A model generated the notes under the pieces. The model had not been told where the DNA came from and searched no databases. It worked only from the letters and a program-made list of their open reading frames with translations. A DNA stretch of 64,000 nucleotides from Prosthecobacter fusiformis. Lineage in GTDB: Bacteria > Verrucomicrobiota > Verrucomicrobiia > Verrucomicrobiales > Verrucomicrobiaceae. The first letter of the stretch is position 1, and each line of letters opens with the position of its first letter. Where the stretch lies: positions 62,001 through 126,000 of the forward strand of contig NZ_SOCA01000004.1 of the NCBI RefSeq assembly GCF_004364345.1, in the 5' to 3' direction. Positions 45,209 through 52,547 of the stretch are shown piece after piece. The translations under genes and the position numbers were made by a program.

Positions 45209-45640
45209 ATGAATTCCACCACCGTTCAGCCCTACCTCTTTTTCAGCGGCCGCTGTGAAGAAGCTCTCGAATTTTACACCACTGCCATCGGCGCCAAGGT
45301 GGAAATGATCATGCGCTTCAACGAAAGCCCGGAACCCACGCCCCCGGAGATGCTTGCCCCCGGTTTTGAAAACAAGGTCATGCATGCCTCCTTCCTCGTT
45401 GGCTCAAGTCAGATCATGGCCTCCGATGGCTGTGGCGAGGCAGATGCCTTCGGCGGTTTTTCCCTCTCCCTGAATCTCGCCAACGAAACCGAGGCCGCCA
45501 GCAACTTCGCTGCGCTGTCTGAAGGTGGCGAAGTCACCATGCCCCTCGGCAAAACCTTCTGGTCTCCGTGCTTTGGCATGCTCAAGGACAAGTTCGGCAT
45601 CGGCTGGATGATCAATGTCGCCCCCACCCCGACCGAATGA
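45209..45640 (+). CDS. VOC family protein (PhnB-like)
   Basis: A 143-residue vicinal-oxygen-chelate protein close to PhnB/DUF1338-like glyoxalase-fold members. It has VQPYLFFSGRCEEALEFYTTAIGAKVEMIMRF, VMHASFLVGSSQIMASDG and the closing FWSPCFGMLKDKFGIGWMIN. Its enzymatic activity and substrate are unknown. Spacing of 48 and 18 bases to its neighbours suggests cotranscription in the ECF42 run. Confidence 0.9.
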   Translation: MNSTTVQPYLFFSGRCEEALEFYTTAIGAKVEMIMRFNESPEPTPPEMLAPGFENKVMHASFLVGSSQIMASDGCGEADAFGGFSLSLNLANETEAASNFAALSEGGEVTMPLGKTFWSPCFGMLKDKFGIGWMINVAPTPTE

Positions 45641-45658
45641 CCGGCCCCTTCTCATCGC

Positions 45659-46615
45659 ATGAATGCCTCTTCTTCATCCGCCCCTGCTGGCGCCATCGTC
45701 AGCACACGCCACTTTAACGTCGGTCGGGACCGGCTCTTTGAGGCCTTCAGCGATCCAGCCCAGCTCATCCAGTGGTGGGGCCCGAAAGGCTTCACCAACA
45801 CCTTCCATAAGTTCGATCTCCGCCCCGGCGGGGACTGGCTCTTCACCATGCATGGACCCGATGGCAAGGACTATGACACCGTCAAAAAATTCACCGAGGT
45901 CATCCCCTGCCAGCGCATCGTTTTCCAACACCTGGAGTCCGTTCACCGCTTTGACATGACCCTCATTTTTGAGGCCGAGCCCAATGGCTCCCGGTTCACC
46001 TGGCACATGCTGTTTGAATCCCCCGCCGAGGCGGAAAAACTCAGGTCTTTCATCACCGCCGCCAACGAGGAAAACTTCGACCGGTTGGAGGCCCATCTCT
46101 CCAGCCATGTTTCAGCCGATGAATGGTCCATGACCCGCAGCTTCGAGGCTTCCCCTGCGGACTTGTTCCAGGCCTGGACTGATGCGGCCACCTTCTCCCA
46201 GTGGTGGGGCCCCCACGCCTTCACCAATGCCGTCTGCATCACGGATCCCCGTCCCGGTGGCGAATACCGCGTCACCATGCGCAGTCCTGACGGCACCGAT
46301 TATCCCCTGCACGGACGATACCTGGAAATCCAGTCTCCAGACCTTTGGGTCATGACCATGGACTGCACGGATCACCCGCCCGCATGGCATGACGTCGTCA
46401 AGCCTGAGCGCACTCCGGAGGAGACCAACCCCGCTGGTGTAATGCGCCTCAGCGTCAGCCTCATCGAGGGCGATGGACACACCCGCATGGACCTGCGCAT
46501 CCGCTTCGTCTCACCCGCCATTCGCGATGCCTTTGTCCGCATGGGCATCCAGGACGGCTGGGGTGAAAGCCTGGATAGCCTCGCTGCTTTGCTTGCGGCA
46601 AAAGAGTCCAAATAA
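45659..46615 (+). CDS. Tandem AHSA1/SRPBCC domain protein
   Basis: A 318-residue protein made of two AHSA1-type SRPBCC domains. Domain one (about 12-150) has RLFEAFSDPAQLIQWWGPKG and FDLRPGGDWLFTMHGPDG. Domain two (about 155-312) has DLFQAWTDAATFSQWWGPHA and TDPRPGGEYRVTMRSPDG. The two share the WWGP and RPGG motifs, so the gene arose by duplication and fusion; most relatives are single-domain. Ligand and role are unknown. It belongs to the ECF42 run. Confidence 0.9.
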   Translation: MNASSSSAPAGAIVSTRHFNVGRDRLFEAFSDPAQLIQWWGPKGFTNTFHKFDLRPGGDWLFTMHGPDGKDYDTVKKFTEVIPCQRIVFQHLESVHRFDMTLIFEAEPNGSRFTWHMLFESPAEAEKLRSFITAANEENFDRLEAHLSSHVSADEWSMTRSFEASPADLFQAWTDAATFSQWWGPHAFTNAVCITDPRPGGEYRVTMRSPDGTDYPLHGRYLEIQSPDLWVMTMDCTDHPPAWHDVVKPERTPEETNPAGVMRLSVSLIEGDGHTRMDLRIRFVSPAIRDAFVRMGIQDGWGESLDSLAALLAAKESK

Positions 46616-46719
46616 AAAAGATGACCCTCTCTGTCCTCTCAGGCTTCGTCCATTCGTCATCTCATTGAACAGCCACTACAAGGCTCCCCAACGAATCCTT
46701 CTCACAGCGTCCTCCTGCC

Positions 46720-47133
46720 ATGACCAACAAAATGATCTTCGTGAATCTGCCCGTGAAGGACCTGCCTCGGTCCATGGCTTTTTTCAAGCAGCTCGGTTAC
46801 ACCTTCAATCCTCAGTTTTGTGATGAAACCGCTGCCTGCCTCGTCATCAGCGACACTATCTTCGCGATGCTGCTCACTCATGATAAATTCCAGGGTTTCA
46901 TGCCAAAGGGCAAAAGCCTCGTGGATGCCTCTCAGGCCACGGAAGTGCTCATCGCCCTCTCCTGCGAAAGCCGGGAGGAGGTGGATTCCCTCATCGCCAG
47001 CGCCGTCGCCGCAGGCGGCAGCACCTACAACGAACCCCAGGACCACGGGTTCATGTACGCCCACGGTTATCAGGACCTCGACGGCCACATTTGGGAAGTC
47101 ATGTGGATGGACCCCGCGGCTCTTCAAGGTTAA
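46720..47133 (+). CDS. VOC family protein (glyoxalase-like)
   Basis: A 137-residue glyoxalase/bleomycin-resistance-fold protein. Motifs are MIFVNLPVKDLPRSMAFFKQLGYTF, FAMLLTHDKFQGFMP and the C-terminal DLDGHIWEVMWMDP. The metal-site pattern is incomplete, as in many 'extradiol dioxygenase' annotations. It is preceded by a 104-base gap, the largest within the ECF42 run. Confidence 0.88.
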   Translation: MTNKMIFVNLPVKDLPRSMAFFKQLGYTFNPQFCDETAACLVISDTIFAMLLTHDKFQGFMPKGKSLVDASQATEVLIALSCESREEVDSLIASAVAAGGSTYNEPQDHGFMYAHGYQDLDGHIWEVMWMDPAALQG

Positions 47134-47169
47134 ACCATCCACTGAAACAAATCTCCCGCTCCCATCCCT

Positions 47170-47556
47170 ATGAAAATCGCATCCCTCATCGCCGGAGGCC
47201 TCCTCGGTCTCCTCTTCATCATGTCAGGTGTCGTTGTACTCCTGAATCTCGTCGAAGCTCCCCCACCACCGGAAGGCAGCGCTGCTGCCTCCTTCATGGC
47301 CGCCTTTGCCCCCACGGGCTACCTCACTTTTGTTAAAGTGCTGGAGGTCATCGGCGGTCTGCTGGTCCTCATCCCCCGCACCCGCAATCTCGGCCTCCTG
47401 GTGCTCGGACCCATCATTGTCAATATCCTCGCTTTTCACACCTTCGTTACCCAAGGCGAAGGCCTGCTGAATCCCATGATCATCGGCATCTGCCTCCTCG
47501 CCCTCTTCCTACTCTGGGTTGAGCGCAAAGCTTGGGCTGCCCTCCTTCATCGTTAA
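47170..47556 (+). CDS. DoxX-like small membrane protein
   Basis: A 128-residue protein with four predicted membrane helices (first LIAGGLLGLLFIMSGVVVLL, last IIGICLLALFLLWV) and the LTFVKVLEVIGGLLVLIP segment seen in DoxX/DoxD-like proteins. Its function is unknown; relatives often sit among stress-response genes. It ends with the basic WVERKAWAALLHR. Cotranscription in the ECF42 run is likely. Confidence 0.82.
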   Translation: MKIASLIAGGLLGLLFIMSGVVVLLNLVEAPPPPEGSAAASFMAAFAPTGYLTFVKVLEVIGGLLVLIPRTRNLGLLVLGPIIVNILAFHTFVTQGEGLLNPMIIGICLLALFLLWVERKAWAALLHR

Positions 47557-47588
47557 TCTCCCACACCCAAACCTAACCACCTAACATT

Positions 47589-47957
47589 ATGTCACACTAC
47601 GTAGATGGATTCGTCATCCCCGTCCCTACCGACAAGATTCCTGAATACCAAGCCATCGCTGAAAAAGCCTGCGTGATTTGGAAAGAACATGGTGCCCTCG
47701 ACTACCGCGAATGCGTTGCCGAGGACACCGATGCCAAAGACATGGTTTCCTTTCCCACCCTCGCAGGTGCCAAAGAAGGAGAGACCGTTGTCTTCGCTTA
47801 CATCGTCTATGAATCCCGAGCCCATCGCGATGAGGTCAATGCCAAAGTCATGGCCGATCCCCGCATGATGGAGTTCTGCCCTGACCACGGCGGCCAGCCC
47901 CCATTCGACTGCAAGCGCATGGCCTACGGCGGTTTTAAAACCATCGTTAGCGATTAA
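47589..47957 (+). CDS. DUF1428 family protein
   Basis: A 122-residue protein of the DUF1428 (YbaA-like) family with an alpha-beta barrel fold. Motifs are YVDGFVIPVPTDKIPEYQ, ACVIWKEHGALDYRECVAED, VVFAYIVYESRAHRDEVNAKVM and the closing CKRMAYGGFKTIV. Function is unknown. It is the last gene before the strong terminator. Confidence 0.92.
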   Translation: MSHYVDGFVIPVPTDKIPEYQAIAEKACVIWKEHGALDYRECVAEDTDAKDMVSFPTLAGAKEGETVVFAYIVYESRAHRDEVNAKVMADPRMMEFCPDHGGQPPFDCKRMAYGGFKTIVSD

Positions 47958-47984
47958 ACCTCCCCCCTCCTCACAATCCCATCG

Positions 47985-48012
47985 ACGGCCCGGACACTCT
48001 CCGGGCCGTTTT
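47985..48012 (+). terminator. Rho-independent terminator of the ECF42 gene run
   Basis: ACGGCCCGGA (47985-47994) pairs with TCCGGGCCGT (48000-48009) around loop CACTC; TTT follows. The 10-bp G+C-rich stem is strong, and it begins 28 bases after the DUF1428 gene. Confidence 0.85.
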
Positions 48013-48124
48013 GTTAGTGTGCAAGCTTCACTCAGGCCTAACAAAGATTAAAATAATACTGACTTTTTTTTGGGAAAAGTTAATCCTGGGTTGCCTGTGC
48101 CGCTCATCTCCCTAGGCTCTCTGG

Positions 48125-49396
48125 ATGAACCCCGCCCCCATGGAAATCCTCGCCACGGTGCTGTTCGCGCTGGCCATCCTGCACACCTTTGCAGTGAAGC
48201 GTTTTGCGCACTGGGCGCACAAATACCCCAGTGGTTCCATTCAGGAGAATCTGCTGCACTTTCTGGCGGAAACTGAAGTCGTTTTCGGCCTCTGGGCTGC
48301 CGCCCTTTTCGCCGGGATTATTGCCCTAACTGGATCCGTCCATGATGCCGTCGTTTACATTGAAAGCCTCAATTATACCGAGCCGAAATTCGTCCTCGTT
48401 GTGATGGTCGTGGCCGCGACCCGGCCCGTTGTGAAACTGGCCGAAGGTCTCATCAGCGGCATCGCCCGACTCCTTCCCTGGGGGGAGGCCATGTCATTCT
48501 ACGTCGCTGCCCTCTTTGTCGGGCCCTTGCTCGGCTCCTTCATTACAGAGCCTGCAGCCATGACCCTCCTTGCGCTCGTTTTAAAGCGCCGTTACTTTGA
48601 CCAGGGCATCAGCCGCCGCCTCGCCTATGCCACGCTGGGCCTGCTTTTTGTCAATGTCTCCATCGGCGGCACCCTCACCCATTTCGCCGCACCGCCCGTT
48701 CTTATGGTCGCTGCCAAATGGCAGTGGGATACTGTCTTCATGCTCACCCATTTCGGCTGGCGCGCTGTCCTCAGTTGCTTCTTCTCCACCGCCATCATTT
48801 TCTTCATTTTCCGACGGGAGCTGATGGCTCTTCCGGCCGTGCCCAACCGCAGCGGTGCCGTTCCTGTCTGGCTCACCGTCCTTCATATGCTCTTCCTCGC
48901 TGCCGTCGTCGGTTTCGCCCATCATCCCGATGTCTTTTTTGGGATATTTATGCTCTTCCTGGGACTCGTCTCCGCCACCCGTGAATTCCAGGACCAGTTG
49001 AAGCTCAAGGAGGGGCTCCTCGTTGGTTTCTTCCTCGCCGGTCTTGTCACCCTTGGCTCCTTGCAGGCTTACTGGCTGAAACCCCTCATTAGCAGCCTCA
49101 GCGGCCATGCTCTCTTTTTCGGGGCCACCGGTCTCACCGCCTTGACGGACAATGCCGCGCTTACTTATCTGGGCTCTCTTGTTGAAGGCATCAGCCCGGA
49201 ACTGCAGTATGCCCTCGTCGCCGGGGCTGTCACCGGCGGCGGCCTAACCGTCATCGCCAATGCGCCTAATCCCGCCGGTGTCGGCATCCTTCAGACGGCC
49301 AAGGCCTTTGGGGATGAAGGCATCAGCCCCCTCGGACTGCTCACGGGGGCCCTCCTTCCTACATTCATCGGCATCATCTTTTTCTGGCTGGTGTGA
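48125..49396 (+). CDS. Putative Na+/H+ antiporter (PF07399-type)
   Basis: A 423-residue membrane protein with about 11-12 helices. Motifs are FLAETEVVFGLWAAALFAGI, FITEPAAMTLLALVLKRRYF, the Gly/Thr-rich NVSIGGTLTHFAAPPVLMVA, TGLTALTDNAALTYLGSL and GLTVIANAPNPAG. These mark the putative Na+/H+ antiporter family, distantly related to ion-transporter superfamily members. Ion specificity is not shown. ATG at 48140 is an alternative start. It is monocistronic by spacing. Confidence 0.85.
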   Translation: MNPAPMEILATVLFALAILHTFAVKRFAHWAHKYPSGSIQENLLHFLAETEVVFGLWAAALFAGIIALTGSVHDAVVYIESLNYTEPKFVLVVMVVAATRPVVKLAEGLISGIARLLPWGEAMSFYVAALFVGPLLGSFITEPAAMTLLALVLKRRYFDQGISRRLAYATLGLLFVNVSIGGTLTHFAAPPVLMVAAKWQWDTVFMLTHFGWRAVLSCFFSTAIIFFIFRRELMALPAVPNRSGAVPVWLTVLHMLFLAAVVGFAHHPDVFFGIFMLFLGLVSATREFQDQLKLKEGLLVGFFLAGLVTLGSLQAYWLKPLISSLSGHALFFGATGLTALTDNAALTYLGSLVEGISPELQYALVAGAVTGGGLTVIANAPNPAGVGILQTAKAFGDEGISPLGLLTGALLPTFIGIIFFWLV

Positions 49397-49487
49397 TCAA
49401 CATGCTGTTTCCGCAGTCCGGTGACGATTTGCTCTTTCATCAGCTTTTGATTTGCGCATCCGCGCTCCATCTGGCCCATTGGATCGC

Positions 49488-50558
49488 ATGACTGAAGTCA
49501 CTGCCATCAGCAAATTTGCCTGCCCCGGATGCGGAGGCGAGGCTGTCTGGACCCCGGCCAAAAAATCCCTGGTCTGCCCTTACTGCGGTACCGTCTCTCC
49601 GGCAGAGCTCAAGGCCGATGGCACCCTCATTGAGGAAAACGACCTCGTCTCCGCCCTGCGCTCCATTCCGGATGACCAGCGCGGCTGGGAGGCCCAGCGG
49701 AAAACCGTCCGTTGCCAAAGCTGCCAGGCCATTTCCGTCTTCGATCAAAAACGCGTCGCTCAGCGCTGTGACTTCTGTGGCTCCTCCGCGCTGCTTGATG
49801 TCAATGACATGCAGGCTCCCATCCGGCCCGGCAGCTTGCTGCCTTTTAAGATTGCCGAAGGCACCGTCCGCGAAGACATCCGCCGCTGGTATGGCAGCCA
49901 CTTTTGGGCTCGTAGCAATCTCAGTGATAAAGCGCTGACTGATACCCTTCACGGTCTTTATCTCCCTTACTGGACCTTTGATGCCCACGCCGAATGTCCA
50001 TGGCAGGCCGAGGCCGGATACCATTATTACACTCGGGACAGCCAGGGCCGCCAGCAGCAGCACACTCGCTGGGAGCACGCCAGTGGTCACGTCAGCGAGG
50101 ACTTCGACGACGTCCTCGTGCCCGCATCCAAAGGCGTCCACGCCGCCCTCCTCAGCGCTCTTGAGCCATTCCCCACCACCACCGAGCTCGTCCCCTACGA
50201 TGCCGGTTACCTCTCTGGATGGGTCGTGGAGCAATACCAGATTGACCTCATCCAGTCCGCCCAACATTCCCGTCAGCGAATGGATGGCCTCCTCCGCCAG
50301 ACCTGCTCATCCCAGGTTCCCGGGGATACTCAGCGGAATCTCCAGATTGCCCCTGAATACAGCGCCCAGACTTTCAAGCACATCCTGCTTCCCATCTGGC
50401 TGCTCACCTATACCTACGGCACCAAAAACTATCAGGTCGCCGTCAACGGTGTCACTGGCAAGATCACTGGCGAATATCCTCTGAGCTGGGTCAAGATCAC
50501 CATCGCCGTCATCCTCGGCCTTATTCTCCTGTTCATCTTCATCAGCTATTCCAACTGA
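49488..50558 (+). CDS. Zinc-ribbon membrane protein
   Basis: A 356-residue protein with four CxxC half-sites at its N-terminus (CPGCGGE, CPYCGT, CQSCQA, CDFCGS), giving two TFIIB-like zinc ribbons. A large soluble domain with LPYWTFDAHAECPWQAEAGY and VPASKGVHAALL follows. Near the end come FKHILLPIWLLTYTYGTKNY and a C-terminal helix ITIAVILGLILLFIFI. It resembles conserved 'zinc ribbon domain' membrane proteins of unknown function. The ATG at 49488 begins the ribbon cleanly; an earlier in-frame start exists at 49452. Confidence 0.8.
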   Translation: MTEVTAISKFACPGCGGEAVWTPAKKSLVCPYCGTVSPAELKADGTLIEENDLVSALRSIPDDQRGWEAQRKTVRCQSCQAISVFDQKRVAQRCDFCGSSALLDVNDMQAPIRPGSLLPFKIAEGTVREDIRRWYGSHFWARSNLSDKALTDTLHGLYLPYWTFDAHAECPWQAEAGYHYYTRDSQGRQQQHTRWEHASGHVSEDFDDVLVPASKGVHAALLSALEPFPTTTELVPYDAGYLSGWVVEQYQIDLIQSAQHSRQRMDGLLRQTCSSQVPGDTQRNLQIAPEYSAQTFKHILLPIWLLTYTYGTKNYQVAVNGVTGKITGEYPLSWVKITIAVILGLILLFIFISYSN

Positions 50559-50589
50559 CGGCCTTTGCAGGTTGTATCTCCGACCTGAC

Positions 50590-51762
50590 TCAAGCCATCG
50601 TTACCACCACTTCCGGGTCCCACTGCGCCCGCAGATGGTGCACCGCTGCGATGATTTCCCCTCCAGCTTTTTCTACCTCACTATTTGTTGTTAGGCGGGA
50701 TAATGAAAAACGTACCGTGCTGCCTGCATGCCTTGCATCATACCCCATCGCCTCCAGCACGTGGGAGGGATGCAGCGATGCGCTGTGGCATGCCGACCCT
50801 CCCGAGCATGCGATACCTTTTTGATCCAGCCGTATGATCAGCCCCGCCGCATCCACGCCTGGAAAATAGACGGAGGATGTATTAGGCAGCCGCAGGACCT
50901 CCCGGCCATGGATGACAATTTCAGGCAAAGCTTCCTGTAGCATCTGCTCCAGGTGATCCCTCAGCCGTGCCATGCTTGTCTGACTTTCTGGTGACTGCAC
51001 GTGTTGTTGTGCCAGTTCCGCCGCCTTGCCCATAGCCACGATTCCCGGCACATTCTCTGTTCCGCTGCGCCGCTCATATTCTTGTCCCCCGCCGATGATC
51101 AGCGGATGGAATGGTGCATGGCGATTCACAAACAATATGCCGATGCCCTTCGGCCCATGCATTTTGTGTCCGCTCATGCTCAGGTAGTCCATCCCTACCT
51201 TGCGCACATCCACGGGCAGTTTTCCACCCATCTGCACGGCATCCGCATGCACCAGCGCCCCGGCTGCATGAGCCATGGATACCACCTCAGCCATCGGCTG
51301 CACCACCCCCGTTTCATTGTTGGCCCACAGTAGGGAGACCAGCGCCGTCTTCCCTGGTTCCAGGGCACTTTCTAGCGCCTCCAGATTCACTAGCCCATTG
51401 GGAAAAACGGGGATGATTTTCACACGCCCCCCTTGTGCTTTCCATCGCTCTGCACAGGCCTGTGTCGCTGCATGTTCTACTGCACTGATGATCAACAGGG
51501 GATGCTCACGCCCCGTTTGATAGGCTGAAAGGTGCACACTGCTGATGCTCTCCGTTGCGCCGCTGGTGAAGACGATTTCCTGCGGCTCCGCTCCGATCAA
51601 TACTGCCACCTGCTGCCGTGCCGCATCCACCGCCCGCCTTGCCCGCCGTCCTGCCGCATGGGCAGCCGATGGGTTTCCATAATGCTGAGTCAGAAACGGC
51701 AGCATCGCCTCAATCACCGCCGGATCCGGCTGGGTCGTAGCATTTGCGTCGAGGTCAATCAT
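50590..51762 (-). CDS. Cysteine desulfurase (IscS/NifS family)
   Basis: A 390-residue pyridoxal-phosphate enzyme that takes sulfur from cysteine for Fe-S clusters or other sulfur carriers. It starts MIDLDANATTQPDP. Other motifs are TSGATESISSVHL, SAVEHAATQ, LLWANNETGVVQPM and HADAVQMGG. The PLP Lys is in MSGHKMHGPKG, and the persulfide Cys loop is GIACSGGSACHSASLHPSHV. Both key residues are present. The gene lies 30 bases after recO. The ORF can begin five codons earlier. Confidence 0.93.
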   Translation of the reverse strand: MIDLDANATTQPDPAVIEAMLPFLTQHYGNPSAAHAAGRRARRAVDAARQQVAVLIGAEPQEIVFTSGATESISSVHLSAYQTGREHPLLIISAVEHAATQACAERWKAQGGRVKIIPVFPNGLVNLEALESALEPGKTALVSLLWANNETGVVQPMAEVVSMAHAAGALVHADAVQMGGKLPVDVRKVGMDYLSMSGHKMHGPKGIGILFVNRHAPFHPLIIGGGQEYERRSGTENVPGIVAMGKAAELAQQHVQSPESQTSMARLRDHLEQMLQEALPEIVIHGREVLRLPNTSSVYFPGVDAAGLIIRLDQKGIACSGGSACHSASLHPSHVLEAMGYDARHAGSTVRFSLSRLTTNSEVEKAGGEIIAAVHHLRAQWDPEVVVTMA

Positions 51763-51792
51763 GGCATGAGGATACACAGATACGCTTGAGAC

Positions 51793-52350
51793 TTACCCAG
51801 GACGCTGCTCGATCCAAGTCAGCAATTGCCTCCGCTGTACGGGCAGCCGTTTGTGGAAGCTCTCCTCAATGGCATGCGCCGCTTGGCTCCCCGCCGCGCC
51901 ACCTTGGCCCACCAGCCCCAGATCCTCCGCCAGCCGCAGTTCAAAACGCTCCATAAAGGCCCGGCTGGGATCCTTCTCATTCAGGTAGTCCAGTGCTTTG
52001 ATCAGCAACTCATGGATCGCGGGCAGCGGTGCATGCGGCTCTACAACCAAGGAGATCAGCTTCACCAGATAAGTCGCCGCTAGCACCCGTCCATAGCTGC
52101 TCCGCAGGCCCAGTCTCGGGTTCTGCCAGTGTGCCTCCACCAGCGTATGTAGGTCACTCTTGCGCGCATGAGTATAACTGATGTCTGCCGAGACGAACAA
52201 ATCCAGCAGCCCTGCAAACACCGATTTCGGCCGCAGTGCACCTTTCGCGATCGTCCGGAAAAGACCCTGCTCCGCACTGCACCACTGGACGATCAGCGTC
52301 GTCTCCGAGTAGCGCATGCGCCCGATCAGGATGGCCTCCGTCTTCTCCAT
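51793..52350 (-). CDS. recO: DNA repair protein RecO
   Basis: A 185-residue RecO, which loads RecA with RecR and RecF. The N-terminal OB fold is seen in TEAILIGRMRYSETTLIVQWCSAEQGL and TIAKGALRPKSVFAGLLDLF. The helical domain follows with LRSSYGRVLAATYLVKLISL and FELRLAEDLGL. It is shorter than E. coli RecO (242 residues) and lacks a recognisable zinc finger, which varies in this family. Confidence 0.85.
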   Translation of the reverse strand: MEKTEAILIGRMRYSETTLIVQWCSAEQGLFRTIAKGALRPKSVFAGLLDLFVSADISYTHARKSDLHTLVEAHWQNPRLGLRSSYGRVLAATYLVKLISLVVEPHAPLPAIHELLIKALDYLNEKDPSRAFMERFELRLAEDLGLVGQGGAAGSQAAHAIEESFHKRLPVQRRQLLTWIEQRPG

Positions 52351-52426
52351 CGCGTTATCTCCCACTCAAAACTGCGCCACGCAAGTCCCCCTCTCCTCAT
52401 CTTTGACCTGTTTGAGTCCCTTACAA

Positions 52427-52518
52427 AAGCCCAAAGGGCTTACGGAACTAGCCCAGGGTTGGCACAACCCTGGGATCAGGAAGCAGCATCATCATCGGCC
52501 CGCAACCCCAACGGGGTT
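52427..52518. repeat. Triple-hairpin intergenic repeat, probably dispersed
   Basis: Three palindromes lie in a row: AAGCCC-AAA-GGGCTT (52427-52441), CCCAGGGTT-GGCAC-AACCCTGGG (52452-52474) and AACCCC-AAC-GGGGTT (52504-52518). The last two resemble, from memory, short intergenic repeats found many times in Verrucomicrobia and Planctomycetes genomes. The element fills the gap between the M3 peptidase and recO genes. Confidence 0.55.
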
Positions 52519-52547
52519 CCGTCCTGGATTTTGGATTGATCGAATGC

